This document shows positions 9,085 through 17,732 of a DNA stretch of 64,000 nt, piece after piece (position 1 is the stretch's first letter; each line of letters begins with the position of its first letter). Location of the stretch: contig JACKHS010000015.1 of assembly GCA_020638875.1 (NCBI GenBank), forward strand, positions 22,239-86,238. Direction: 5' to 3'. The position numbers were made by a program, and so were the translations under genes. The notes under the pieces are model-generated. The model ran no database searches and was not told the DNA's origin. It saw only the letters and a program-made list of their open reading frames with translations. This DNA is from Planctomycetota bacterium (GTDB taxonomy: Bacteria > Planctomycetota > UBA1135 > GCA-002686595).

Positions 9085-12000
9085 ATGACTCGCTCCCTGG
9101 CCCGACGGCTGCTCCTGCTCCTCTCCCTGATGGTCGCCGCGCCGCTGCGCGCCCAGGACGCGTCGCAGCGGCTCCCTGACGCGGCGGCCTTCAGCAGCCT
9201 GATCCAGTCGTTGAAGCAGGGCATGGACGACGGCTTCGCGGAGCTGCGAGGCGAGCGTACGAGCCGGACCTCCTGGAAGCTGAGGTTGCCCGAGGGGCTG
9301 CTCGACGAGGAGGCCGCGGCTTCCCCCGGCTACGTGCTCACGACCGACGGGAGCTTCAACTTCACCACGGGCTCGCTGGAGTCCGGGGACGCGTGGACGT
9401 TCCTCCTCGAGTTGCGCCGCATCCATGCACCCACCGACGAGCAGGTCGCGGCCTTCCAGGCGGACTTCGCGCGGCTCAGCGGCGCCATGGTCGCGGCGGC
9501 GGGAGACTGGAGCTTCCGCTCGGTCACGGAGGAGAAGTTCCACACGCGCTGGTCCGTCCTGACGCCGCCGGGTCCGGAAGGAGGAGGCATCCACCCGCGC
9601 ATCCGGCTCAGCCTCTTCGAGGGCCGGAAGGAGGGGCGCGCGGGCGACTGGTCCCTCGTTCTCCAGCCGACCGCGCGCGCCGACGAGCTGCCGTACTGGG
9701 CGCCGGGGGATCCGGCGACGTACTCGGGGATTCCGACCGACGAGGGCTTCCGGGCAGCGCTCGAGGACATGCAGGCCGGGATGTACGACGGCTTCGAGCC
9801 GCTCAAGGGCCTCGTCTCGCCCGAGTTCATCGCCGAGGAGTCCAGCGGCTGTCCGACCTGGAGCGTCAAGCCGGTCGAGGGCCTCCCGATCGATCGCATG
9901 GGCGTCGCCGACCGCATGACGGACTGGGGGAACCGGGTCTACGCGACGTACCGCTTCACGACGCTCTGCGATCCGACGGAGGAAGAGCGTGACGAGCTCG
10001 TGGGCGCCTTCGCCCGGTTCGCGGACATCATGGCGGCCCACGTCGACGGCTGGCAGATGGAGCGCGTCGACCACGCCGACTCCGCGGACGCCCTCGTCAG
10101 CCTCATGCCCGGCCCCGGCATGAAGTTCGAGACGTTCGACTGGGAGACCGCGCCGAGCCTCGAGCTGGAGCTGCGGACCTGGACGTCGACGAGGGCGGAC
10201 GACGGCGGCGGGGAGCGTCCCGTTGCGTGCCTGGCGCTCGAGCTGCGCGGCATCGCGCTCGGTCGTCCCGCGCGCGGTCACGGCACCGCGGACTGGGTCC
10301 TCGCGCTGCTCGAGGACGACGTCGAGCTGCCACCGATCCCCGCGAATCTCGAGGAGGTCGTGCTCTCGCTCGTCGCCGACGCCCCCGCGAGCTTCGAGTC
10401 GTTCGCGAGAGGCGATGAGGTCGACGGGATCGACTGGCAGCGCCACGAGCTCAGCATCCACGACGCCACCCAGGCCTGGACCCTCGCGCGTCGGGCCCTG
10501 AACGTGGGCTTCATCGATGCGCCCGATCCCGACGTCCTGCGCGACTCGCTGATCCGCGTCGAGGACAGCCACACCGACTACGCCGGCGTGCGCCTGGCGC
10601 TCCTGTCGCTGCCCGGCGCCGACTGGACCACGCGCAGGCTGGCGGACGACCGGATGGACGCCGTGTGCGAGCGCCTCGCCGCGGCGCTGGGCGGCTGGCG
10701 CGTGAGCGGCCCCTTCACGAGCTCCGCCGCGAAGGTCGGCGAGGACTTCCAGTACCGCACGACCTACTTCGAGGGCCTGCGCGCCGACGGACACCCGCTG
10801 TGGATCGACGTCGAGCGCACGATCTACCCGCGCGACGTCCCCGGTCAGCCTGCGGGGGATCTCTACCAGCTCGCCGTCTACATAGGCACCGATCACGGCG
10901 CGACCGTGGGCGAGGACGTGCCCGCGCGCTGGGCGGAGGCGCTCCATCAGGGAGCGGAGCCGTTGACGAGCCTCGCGCGCGTGCTCGGCGATCCGCTCGA
11001 AGGCGTCGTCGAGCCCGGCGACCTCTTCGTCACGGACAGCGGGCTGCCGAACGGCCTCGTGGGCCTCTTCGGGACGAACGGCGAGGCGGAGCTTCGCTTC
11101 GACGTCGTCCGCGGCGGCCGCTTCGAGGAGGTCGTGCTGACCCCGCCTCGCCTCTCCATCGCGCGCTGGGAGGAGCTGCGCGCCGAGGCCGAGGCGGGCG
11201 AGCTCTCGCTCGCCGCCCTCGCGACCTGCGGTGCGCGCCTCGACGGCGCGGAGGTCGCCGCCGGCGTGCGCGCGCTGGTCGCGGCCGGCGAGTCGGACTT
11301 CGCCGCGCTCCCCGCGGCGCTCCACGGCCGCGTCGAGGTGAACGTCGAGCATGGCCTCGCGACGGCGCGCTGGGACCTGTGGAAGGCCGAATCCTCGGCG
11401 ACGGCCTACGTGATCGACAACCTGAGGCGCTGCCTGAACACCGCGCTCGGTAGCGGCTGGTACCTGGATCCGGCCAAGCGCAACGGGGGCCCGCTGTTCG
11501 ATCGCTACGCGCGCCAGATCCACTGGTCCGCGCGTCCCAAGGGCCCGAACGGCGCGAAGCCCTGGGTCGAGCTGGTCGACGACTGGGAGGGCGACCAGGC
11601 GCGGATCGCGATCGAGGTCCACGGCTTCACCGCAGCGCACCGCGCGAGCTGCGCGGATCACCCCGAGCGCCTGTGGTTCTTCCCCCTGAGCGGCGACTGC
11701 ACGAACGGCCGCGGCGTGGCCTGGTGCCACCGCGAGGGCGTCAGCTTCGACGGCCCCTTCGGCGACGGGCTCCCCCACGGCACGGGCCGGCACCTCTACG
11801 CGGGCGGCAAGGCGATGGTCGGCGTCGTCTACGAGCACGGCGACCTGCGGCGGATCGGCGAGGAGGAGCCGCCGCCCGCGCCGCCCGTGGCGACCGTCTC
11901 GGAGGTCCGCGCCGACTACCGCTCGCGCTTCTCCGACTTCGAGGACGTGAACTGGGAGGACGACTGGTCGGACTCCGGGGGCAAGAGCGGCTGGACGAAC

Positions 12001-12255
12001 GAGCACGCCGCGGACCTCGAGTACATCTACCTGCCCGGCGGGACCGGGCACTCGGACATCTGCGGCGCGTGCGGCGGATCGGGGTGGATCGACAGCTCTT
12101 CCATCGTCGAGGCGTACGACGTGCAGTCGACCGCGACGAGCATCGCGCTGTGGGTGCGGGGATACGACGCGATCGTGACGTACAAGGGGACGCGCCGCGT
12201 CCACTCCTCGTCGGTGTGCAGCCGCTGCAGCGGGACCGGAACGGAACGCTGGTGA
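9085..12255 (+). CDS. Large secreted protein of unknown function with CxxCxGxG zinc-finger-like motifs
   Basis: A 1056-aa protein with a Sec signal peptide (MTRSLARRLLLLLSLMVAAPLRA, cleavage probably before QDA). I do not recognise the family. The body seems to hold repeated modules: SLIQSLKQGMDDGFAELRG near residue 38 resembles ALEDMQAGMYDGFEPLKG near residue 231, each followed by a beta-rich stretch. At about residues 890-930, FDGPFGDGLPHGTGRH...YAGGKAMVGVVYEHG looks like a single MORN-type repeat. The C-terminus has two cysteine motifs, CGACGGSGW and CSRCSGTGT, of the CxxCxGxG type found in DnaJ zinc fingers, ending two residues before the stop. The ATG at 9085 was chosen because it starts the signal peptide; an in-frame ATG at 9031 would add 18 residues before it. 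Confidence 0.75.
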   Translation: MTRSLARRLLLLLSLMVAAPLRAQDASQRLPDAAAFSSLIQSLKQGMDDGFAELRGERTSRTSWKLRLPEGLLDEEAAASPGYVLTTDGSFNFTTGSLESGDAWTFLLELRRIHAPTDEQVAAFQADFARLSGAMVAAAGDWSFRSVTEEKFHTRWSVLTPPGPEGGGIHPRIRLSLFEGRKEGRAGDWSLVLQPTARADELPYWAPGDPATYSGIPTDEGFRAALEDMQAGMYDGFEPLKGLVSPEFIAEESSGCPTWSVKPVEGLPIDRMGVADRMTDWGNRVYATYRFTTLCDPTEEERDELVGAFARFADIMAAHVDGWQMERVDHADSADALVSLMPGPGMKFETFDWETAPSLELELRTWTSTRADDGGGERPVACLALELRGIALGRPARGHGTADWVLALLEDDVELPPIPANLEEVVLSLVADAPASFESFARGDEVDGIDWQRHELSIHDATQAWTLARRALNVGFIDAPDPDVLRDSLIRVEDSHTDYAGVRLALLSLPGADWTTRRLADDRMDAVCERLAAALGGWRVSGPFTSSAAKVGEDFQYRTTYFEGLRADGHPLWIDVERTIYPRDVPGQPAGDLYQLAVYIGTDHGATVGEDVPARWAEALHQGAEPLTSLARVLGDPLEGVVEPGDLFVTDSGLPNGLVGLFGTNGEAELRFDVVRGGRFEEVVLTPPRLSIARWEELRAEAEAGELSLAALATCGARLDGAEVAAGVRALVAAGESDFAALPAALHGRVEVNVEHGLATARWDLWKAESSATAYVIDNLRRCLNTALGSGWYLDPAKRNGGPLFDRYARQIHWSARPKGPNGAKPWVELVDDWEGDQARIAIEVHGFTAAHRASCADHPERLWFFPLSGDCTNGRGVAWCHREGVSFDGPFGDGLPHGTGRHLYAGGKAMVGVVYEHGDLRRIGEEEPPPAPPVATVSEVRADYRSRFSDFEDVNWEDDWSDSGGKSGWTNEHAADLEYIYLPGGTGHSDICGACGGSGWIDSSSIVEAYDVQSTATSIALWVRGYDAIVTYKGTRRVHSSSVCSRCSGTGTERW

Positions 12256-12463
12256 TCGGAGGAGTGCGGGGTCCGACACGCTCCCACCGGCCCCGGGTGC
12301 GTCCTCACCTGGCAGCCACGAATCGGTCGGAGCGAGCGCCGCGACCGGCAAGTGCGGCGAGGTCGGGGCCGAGGAGTCCCCCGGCCACGACCGGCGGGCG
12401 CCCGCACTTCGCGCGGAGCGCGGCGACGGGCGTGCGACCACGGTGGAGCGCGGCGCGCGGAGC

Positions 12464-13795
12464 TCAGCCGTCGGAGAGCAGCGGCTCGCGCGGCGGTTCG
12501 AGCACCTCGTAGCGCAGGTGCCCGGCCGCGGTGCGCGCGAGGTTGCCGAGCGCGCCCTCGTCCATGCGCACGCGCATGCGCAGCTCGCTGTGCCCGAGGA
12601 CTTCCTCCTCCAGCACGACGCTGCTGGCGCGCACCATCGCGGCCAGCCGGCCGTCGGCCAGCGGCAGCAGGATCGAGAGCAGCGCCGAGCGCGCGTCGAG
12701 CAGCTCGCGCACGAGCCCGTCGAGGCGCTCGAGGCCCTCGCCGGTGCGCGCCGAGAGGTACACGACGCGCTCGGGGCGGCCGGCCACGAGCAGCTGCAGG
12801 TCGAGCGGATCGCTCACGAGGTCGACCTTGTTCATCACGAGCACGCCGGTGCGCGTGGAGTGGGCGAGGCTCTCGAGCACCTCGTCGACCGCCGCCATCT
12901 GGTCCGGCGCGTCGGGGTGCGAGGCGTCGACGACGTGCAGCAGCAGGTCGGCGTTGAGCGTCTCCTCGAGGGTCGCGTGGAACGACGCCACGAGGTGGTG
13001 CGGCAGGCGACCGAGGAACCCGACCGTGTCGGAGAGCAGCACCTTGCGCCCGTCGCTCAGGCGCCACTGGCGCGTGCGCGTGTCGAGGGTCGCGAACAGC
13101 ATGTCGGCCGCGAACTCCTGCGCGCCGGTCAAGCGGTTGAGCAGCGTCGACTTGCCGGCGTTGGTGTAGCCGACCAGGCCGATCGTGAACTGCTCGGAGC
13201 GCGAGACGACCTCGCGCTGCTTGCGCGCCTCGATCTCGGCGAGCTCGCGCTTGAGGTCGGTGATGCGCTTGCGCAGGAGGCGGCGGTCGGTCTCGAGCTG
13301 CGTCTCGCCGGGACCGCGGGTGCCGATGGCGCCCTCGGTGCGCTCGAGGTGCGTCCACATGCGGCGCAGGCGCGGCGCGAGGTACTCGTTCTGCGCGAGC
13401 TCGACCTGCAGCCGCGCCTGCCGCGTCTGCGCACGACGCGCGAAGATGTCGAGGATCAGCTCGGAGCGGTCGATCACGCGGCAGCCCCAGGCCTTCTCGA
13501 GGTTGCGGCCCTGCGCGGGCGTGAGGTCGTTGTCGACCACGACCGCGTCGGGCCGGTGCGCCTGGATCTCGGCGGCGACCTCGGCGACCTTGCCCTTGCC
13601 CATCAGCGTGGCGGGGTCGGGGCGATCGCGGCGCTGCACGATCGGCTCCCCCACGACTTCGCCGTTGGCGGCGTGGACCAGGCCGCGCACCTCGGCGCAG
13701 ACGCCCTCGTGCTCGGGCTGCTGGTCGCCGAGCAGCACCGCGGAGATCAGGACGCGGTCGCGCGGCGTACGCGTGGGACGGGGATCGCGACTCAT
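12464..13795 (-). CDS. hflX: GTPase HflX
   Basis: A 443-aa ribosome-associated GTPase that splits or rescues 70S ribosomes, especially under stress. The N-terminal HflX domain covers residues ~15-130 (DPATLMGKGKVAEV; DNDLTPAQGRNLE), followed by the linker GAIGTRGPGETQLETDRR. The GTPase domain has G1 GYTNAGKST at 209-217, G3 DTVGF at 256-260 and G4 NKVD. The C-terminal ~80 residues form the HflX extension. The ATG overlaps the nadB stop as ATGA, so the two are translationally coupled. It converges with the secreted-protein gene across a 208-bp gap. Length and motifs are normal for the family. Confidence 0.96.
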   Translation of the reverse strand: MSRDPRPTRTPRDRVLISAVLLGDQQPEHEGVCAEVRGLVHAANGEVVGEPIVQRRDRPDPATLMGKGKVAEVAAEIQAHRPDAVVVDNDLTPAQGRNLEKAWGCRVIDRSELILDIFARRAQTRQARLQVELAQNEYLAPRLRRMWTHLERTEGAIGTRGPGETQLETDRRLLRKRITDLKRELAEIEARKQREVVSRSEQFTIGLVGYTNAGKSTLLNRLTGAQEFAADMLFATLDTRTRQWRLSDGRKVLLSDTVGFLGRLPHHLVASFHATLEETLNADLLLHVVDASHPDAPDQMAAVDEVLESLAHSTRTGVLVMNKVDLVSDPLDLQLLVAGRPERVVYLSARTGEGLERLDGLVRELLDARSALLSILLPLADGRLAAMVRASSVVLEEEVLGHSELRMRVRMDEGALGNLARTAAGHLRYEVLEPPREPLLSDG

Positions 13796-15492
13796 CGAGC
13801 GGGCAGGGGCCGCGGCGCACCGACCGCGGGACGCGACAGGGCCACCTCGACGATGCGGCCGCGCTCGAGGCGCGGCACGAGCACCGTGTGGCGCGCGGGC
13901 TCCGGTTCCTGGCCCGGGAGGTCGGTGCGGTAGTGGACGCCGCGCGACTCGCCGCGCGCGAGCGCCGAGAGCGTGGCGAGGCGAGACACCGTCAGCATGT
14001 TGCGCAGCACCCAGGAACGGCGGTTGGAGGTCGCGAGCTCTTCGACGACGCGCATCCAGAAGGCGATCTTGTCGCGCGCCTCGTCCATGCCGGCCGCGTC
14101 GCGCTCGACGCCCATGTGGCGCCACATCATCGACTTCAGCGAGTAGGTCAGGTCCTCGATGTTGATGTCGAGCACGTCGTCCTTCGCGTAGCGCCGGCGC
14201 GGGTGGCCGCCGGAGAACGCCGCGGCGCTGGGCGGCGTCGGCACCTCCTCGGCCAGGGTGTGACCGGCGCGCACGCCCATCACGAGCCCCTCGAGCAGCG
14301 AGTTCGAGCCCATGCGGTTCGCGCCGTGCAGTCCGACCGAAGCGCACTCGCCCACCGCCCACAGGCCCGGCAGGCTGCTGCGGCCGTCCCCGTCGGTGAG
14401 CACACCGCCGATCAGGTAGTGGGCGCCCGGCCGCACCGGGATGGGATCGCAGGCGATGTCCATGCCGAAGACGCGGCACACGCGGCTGATGCCGGGGAAC
14501 AGCGTGTGCGGATCGCCGTCGACGTGCGACAGATCGAGGTAGACGTTCGTGTCGCCGGTCTCGACCATGCGCCGGAAGACGGCGCGGCTGACGACGTCGC
14601 GCGGCGCGAGCTCGGCGTCGGGGTGCGCATCGGGCATGAAGCGCCGCCCCTGCTTGTCCACGAGCCGGCCGCCGTGGCCGCGCACGATCTCGGAGATGAG
14701 CGCGCGCGCCGCGCCGGCGATGTACAGGCACGTGGGGTGGAACTGGACGAACTCGAGGTCGCGCACCGCCGCGCCGGCGCGCACGGCCATCGCGATGCCG
14801 TCGCCGGTCGCCACCGGCGGGTTCGTCGTCTCGCGGTAGACCTGGCCGGCGCCGCCGGTCGCGAGCAGTACGTTCGCGGCGCAGAAGGCGACGAGCTCTC
14901 CGCGCTGCGTCTCGGCGAGCACTCCCGTGACGCGGCCGCCCTCGCCCGAGAGCAGGTCGACGGCGAAGGTGTCGGGGAAGCCGGTGATGCGCGGGTGCGC
15001 GCGCAGGCCCTCGCTCAGCGCGCGCTGGATCTCCAGGCCGGTCGCGTCGCCCTGGGCGTGGATCACGCGCGCGAAGGTGTGGCCGCCCTCGCGCGAGCGG
15101 CTCCACGAGCCGTCGCTCGCGCGGTCGAACTCGGTCCCCAGCGCGATCAGGCGCTCGACCACCTCGGGGGCGCCGCGCACGATGCGATCGACGACCGCGC
15201 GCTCGCACAGCCCGCAGCCGACGCGCAGCGTGTCGGCGAGGTGGGACTCGAACGAGTCCTCGCCACCGAGCACGGCGGCGAGCCCTCCCTGGGCGTAGCG
15301 CGTGTTGCCCTCGCGTGCGCCGGCCTTGGTCAGGACGGCCACGGAGAGCCCGCGCTCGGCCGCGGCCAAGGCCGCGAAGGCCCCGCCCACGCCCCCGCCC
15401 AGGACCACGAGGTCGTAGCGGTAGGCCGGGACGTGACGCGAGTCGAAGGGGGTGAGGAAGCGGTCGAAACCGAGCTGGAAGACGTCGTCCAC
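13792..15492 (-). CDS. nadB: L-aspartate oxidase NadB
   Basis: A 566-aa flavoenzyme that oxidises L-aspartate to iminoaspartate, the first step of de novo NAD synthesis. It has the FAD dinucleotide motif GGGVGGAFAALAA at ~33-45, GNTRYAQGGLAAV, GGHTFARVIHAQGDATG, LLATGGAGQVY, EFVQFHPTCLY, and GANRMGSNSLLEGLVMG near residue 390. The C-terminal helical domain with DxARDKI-like sequence is present. The start is GTG at 15492, giving MDDVFQLGFDRF; no ATG fits better. nadA and nadC are not adjacent. It is upstream of and overlaps hflX by 4 bp. Succinate dehydrogenase/fumarate reductase flavoproteins are related, but the GNTRYAQGG form and the length fit NadB. Confidence 0.95.
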   Translation of the reverse strand: MDDVFQLGFDRFLTPFDSRHVPAYRYDLVVLGGGVGGAFAALAAAERGLSVAVLTKAGAREGNTRYAQGGLAAVLGGEDSFESHLADTLRVGCGLCERAVVDRIVRGAPEVVERLIALGTEFDRASDGSWSRSREGGHTFARVIHAQGDATGLEIQRALSEGLRAHPRITGFPDTFAVDLLSGEGGRVTGVLAETQRGELVAFCAANVLLATGGAGQVYRETTNPPVATGDGIAMAVRAGAAVRDLEFVQFHPTCLYIAGAARALISEIVRGHGGRLVDKQGRRFMPDAHPDAELAPRDVVSRAVFRRMVETGDTNVYLDLSHVDGDPHTLFPGISRVCRVFGMDIACDPIPVRPGAHYLIGGVLTDGDGRSSLPGLWAVGECASVGLHGANRMGSNSLLEGLVMGVRAGHTLAEEVPTPPSAAAFSGGHPRRRYAKDDVLDINIEDLTYSLKSMMWRHMGVERDAAGMDEARDKIAFWMRVVEELATSNRRSWVLRNMLTVSRLATLSALARGESRGVHYRTDLPGQEPEPARHTVLVPRLERGRIVEVALSRPAVGAPRPLPAR

Positions 15493-16506
15493 GGTGGTCT
15501 GGCGCGCATTCTAGCGAGGTCGGCGTGGCGCGCTCGGAGCCGCCGACCGAAACCGGTGCGAACGGGCCGCGGACGAACGGGGCCGAGGGGCCCCACGGGA
15601 GGACGTCGAGGAGCCGCGAGCGAGTGCGGGCAGGAGTCCGGCGGCACCTGGGCCGCGCAGCGGGTGTCGCGCGACGCCCGTCCCAGCGTCCTCCGCGGGC
15701 CCGCGGCGGTGGCCGCCGGCGCGTCCGGCGGGCTCGGCGTCGCCGAGAGGCGGGCGCGGCGCGGTGGACTCCTCGATCGGTCGGCGCGGTGGAGTCGCGC
15801 GACGGAGCCGGACTGGCCCCCTTCGATGGGCCCGCGCCCGGCGGCGGCACCGCGGGGGGTACCGAGCCGAGGACTCGCCGCATTGCCGAGGGCCCGCGCG
15901 CGCTCGGCCAGCCTCGGAAGCCCGCGGCGGCGGGAGGCTCCTCGGTGGCGGCGCGCCGAGTCGACTGGGGGGGCCACCTGAGGGGAGTGGCGCCGATCGC
16001 CTGTTCGGGCGTGCGGCGCTGCCCTTCGCGAGCGGAAGACTGCCTCAGAGGTCTGTCGACGACGCGGTCGGAGCCGGCGCGACGCCCCGCGCTGCGACGG
16101 CGGAGGTCCGGGGACGCGCGCGCCCGTGGACAGGTAGCAGGCGCTGCGTGCCGGCCGGAGTCGAGGGAGCGCCAGTGGGTGGAGCAGATTCGAGGCGCGG
16201 CCTCGACTCGGAGGCGTCGCCGCGCGCCGGGAGCTCCCGAACGGGGCCGGAAGGCAGCGAGCGGCGCGGAGGGTCCTGCTCCAGCGAGCTCGGCCGATGA
16301 CGCTCGACACTCGCCCTCCCGCGACGCCCCAGCGTCCTCCCGCGCCGAACGAAGACCGCTCCCCGAACCGTCGTGCTCCCTCCGCGGACAGCCCGCGGCG
16401 CCCCTCTCGGGACCGAACCCGCTGCGCCAGGTCGCGGGCCCTCGACCTGGTCCCGGCGCAGGCGCCCCGCCCTCCCGATTGCCGGACAGCGCTGCAGAAT
16501 CCCCGG

Positions 16507-16521
16507 GTTCGGAACTTGTTC
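16507..16521 (+). promoter_or_regulatory. Candidate LexA operator, GTTC-N7-GTTC
   Basis: GTTC at 16507-16510 and GTTC at 16518-16521 are spaced by exactly seven bases, the arrangement known for alphaproteobacterial LexA. The right half overlaps the candidate -35 box. It lies 447 bp upstream of lexA, in front of the 34-aa peptide gene that precedes lexA. The same bases also form the inverted repeat gaacttgttc. A 15-bp site with eight fixed bases can arise by chance. Confidence 0.35.
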
Positions 16522-16543
16522 GGGTCGCGGCGGCCGATAGATT
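16516..16543 (+). promoter_or_regulatory. Candidate sigma-70 promoter for the small peptide gene (and possibly lexA)
   Basis: TTGTTC at 16516-16521 and TAGATT at 16538-16543 are separated by 16 bases. The pair stands out in otherwise GC-rich sequence and sits about 110 bp before the ATG at 16654. Confidence 0.4.
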
Positions 16544-16653
16544 AGGCATCTGTTCGGTCCGCCAGGCAGGGGCGCTCACCACGACATCACCCGAGAGCCC
16601 CCGCCGTCCGGGCGACCGGCCCTCCGGCCGCCCACAGCTCCGAGGAGTCTCCG

Positions 16654-16758
16654 ATGACCCAGCTTCTTCGCACCGCCCATTACCTTCGCACGCACAAGGA
16701 CGACGGTCCCGCCATCCTCTTCTTCGCGATGGTGATCGGGGCCACGTTCTTGTTCTAG
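16654..16758 (+). CDS. 34-aa single-span membrane peptide
   Basis: A short open frame with a good ribosome-binding site: GAGGAG ends 6-7 bases before the ATG. The peptide has a basic N-terminal part (MTQLLRTAHYLRTHKDDG) followed by a hydrophobic segment PAILFFAMVIGATFLF running to the C-terminus, so it should be a tail-anchored single-span inner-membrane peptide. Only this frame shows the switch from basic to hydrophobic residues. It precedes lexA by 209 bp on the same strand, with a strong hairpin between them, and follows a candidate promoter overlapping a LexA-like site. Small membrane peptides made under SOS control, such as TisB or SulA-independent division inhibitors, exist in other bacteria; this resemblance is positional, and no homology is claimed. 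Confidence 0.55.
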   Translation: MTQLLRTAHYLRTHKDDGPAILFFAMVIGATFLF

Positions 16759-16772
16759 CGCACACGCCGCGC

Positions 16773-16842
16773 GGACCGGCTCGGGCGCTCACTCCGCGCG
16801 AGCCTGGTCCAGCGCTCCGTCCGCGCGGGCCCGAGCCGGTCC
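16773..16842 (+). terminator. Long hairpin between the small peptide gene and lexA
   Basis: A perfect 14-bp inverted repeat (16773-16786 with 16829-16842; ggaccggctcgggc and its complement) encloses a 42-base GC-rich loop that can pair further. It starts 14 bp after the peptide stop. There is no U-tract, so it may be a partial terminator or an mRNA-stabilising or regulatory structure that sets lexA expression. Confidence 0.5.
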
Positions 16843-16967
16843 CGCGCTTCTGATCGACCCGTCGCTTCGGAGCCGAGCTCCCTCTCCGCACGGAGCTCCA
16901 CGCCCCACCGCCCGCACCGCGCGGGCAGCCCCGTCCTCCCAGCGACGCAGCCTCCCCGCACCTGCCC

Positions 16968-17594
16968 ATGAGCCCCACGGCCCCGCTGACTCGACGCCAA
17001 CGCGACATCCTCCAGTTCCTCAAGACGTACGTCGACGAGCACGAGCTCAGCCCGACGCTCGAGGAGATCGCGCAGCACTTCCAAGTGAACAAGGTCACGA
17101 TCTTCGGACACGTGGCCGAGCTCGAGCGCAAGGGCTTCCTGACGCGAGCGGCGCGCGGCATCTCGCGCGGCCTGCAGCTCGTCGAGGAGCAGGAGACCTC
17201 GGTCGCGACGCGCCCCGCGACCCCCTCGACGGTGGCGATCGTGGGCGACATCGCCGCGGGCGCGCCGATCGAAGCGATCGAAGCCCCCGAGGAACTCGAC
17301 CTCCTCGACCTCCTGCCCAAGGATCGCGACGTCTACGCGCTGCGCGTGCGTGGCGACTCGATGATCGAGGATGCGATCCGGGATGGCGACCTCGTGCTCA
17401 TCGAGCGTCGCGAGACGGCGCGCAACGGTGAGACCGTCGTCGCGATCCTCGAGGACGAGGGCGCGACGCTCAAGCGCTACTACAGGGAGGGCGGTCGCAT
17501 CCGCCTGCAACCCGCCAACAGCGCCATGCAGCCGATCTACGTCGATCAGGTCGCGATCCGCGGCGTCCTGATCGGCGTCGTACGCCAGTTCTAG
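16968..17594 (+). CDS. lexA: LexA repressor
   Basis: A 208-aa SOS repressor. The N-terminal winged helix-turn-helix runs from LTRRQRDILQFLKTYV through SPTLEEIAQHFQV and TIFGHVAELERKGFL (residues 7-58). The C-terminal S24 peptidase domain has the self-cleavage bond Ala97-Gly98 (IAAGAPIE), Ser131 in RGDSMIEDAI and Lys169 in ATLKRYYREG, giving the Ser-Lys dyad. On RecA filament contact it cleaves itself and derepresses DNA-repair genes. The ATG has no strong Shine-Dalgarno. A terminator follows 63 bp after the stop. Several planctomycetes carry LexA variants with unusual recognition helices, so the operator sequence cannot be assumed from E. coli. Confidence 0.96.
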   Translation: MSPTAPLTRRQRDILQFLKTYVDEHELSPTLEEIAQHFQVNKVTIFGHVAELERKGFLTRAARGISRGLQLVEEQETSVATRPATPSTVAIVGDIAAGAPIEAIEAPEELDLLDLLPKDRDVYALRVRGDSMIEDAIRDGDLVLIERRETARNGETVVAILEDEGATLKRYYREGGRIRLQPANSAMQPIYVDQVAIRGVLIGVVRQF

Positions 17595-17657
17595 GCGCCC
17601 CGGGCGAGAGCCCGCGACCACGAGCACCTCAGAGAGTTGAGACGCCGCGCAAGCGGC

Positions 17658-17692
17658 GAAGCAGGGCCGGCCCGGGTAGCCGGTCCTGCTTC
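17658..17692 (+). terminator. Terminator after lexA
   Basis: A 13-bp stem (gaagcagggccgg pairing with ccggtcctgcttc, one G-T pair) with a 9-base loop is followed by gtttcc. It is 63 bp downstream of the lexA stop and, being symmetrical, could also work in reverse. Confidence 0.7.
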
Positions 17693-17732
17693 GTTTCCGG
17701 CCGGTGGAGCGAGTGCCGACGGGACGGGTAGG

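Larger units (their letters stand above)
15493..16653. other. 1161-bp region without a recognised gene
   Basis: Long open frames cross this stretch on both strands, but all translate to low-complexity Arg/Gly/Ala/Pro sequence with no Shine-Dalgarno and no domain. The codon-position pattern of the flanking genes is absent. The right end contains the candidate promoter and LexA-like site of the small peptide gene. Otherwise I see nothing I can assign; it may be a decayed gene or a structured non-coding region. Confidence 0.5.

Noticed and set aside
15525..16853. A 442-aa + strand protein
   Set aside because: Low-complexity Arg/Gly/Pro composition, no ribosome-binding site, overlaps the small membrane peptide gene and its promoter.
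12464..17320. A 1618-aa minus-strand frame extending upstream of HflX
   Set aside because: Only the last 443 codons are HflX. The upstream part is antisense to nadB and lexA in a shadow frame and is Arg/Pro-rich.
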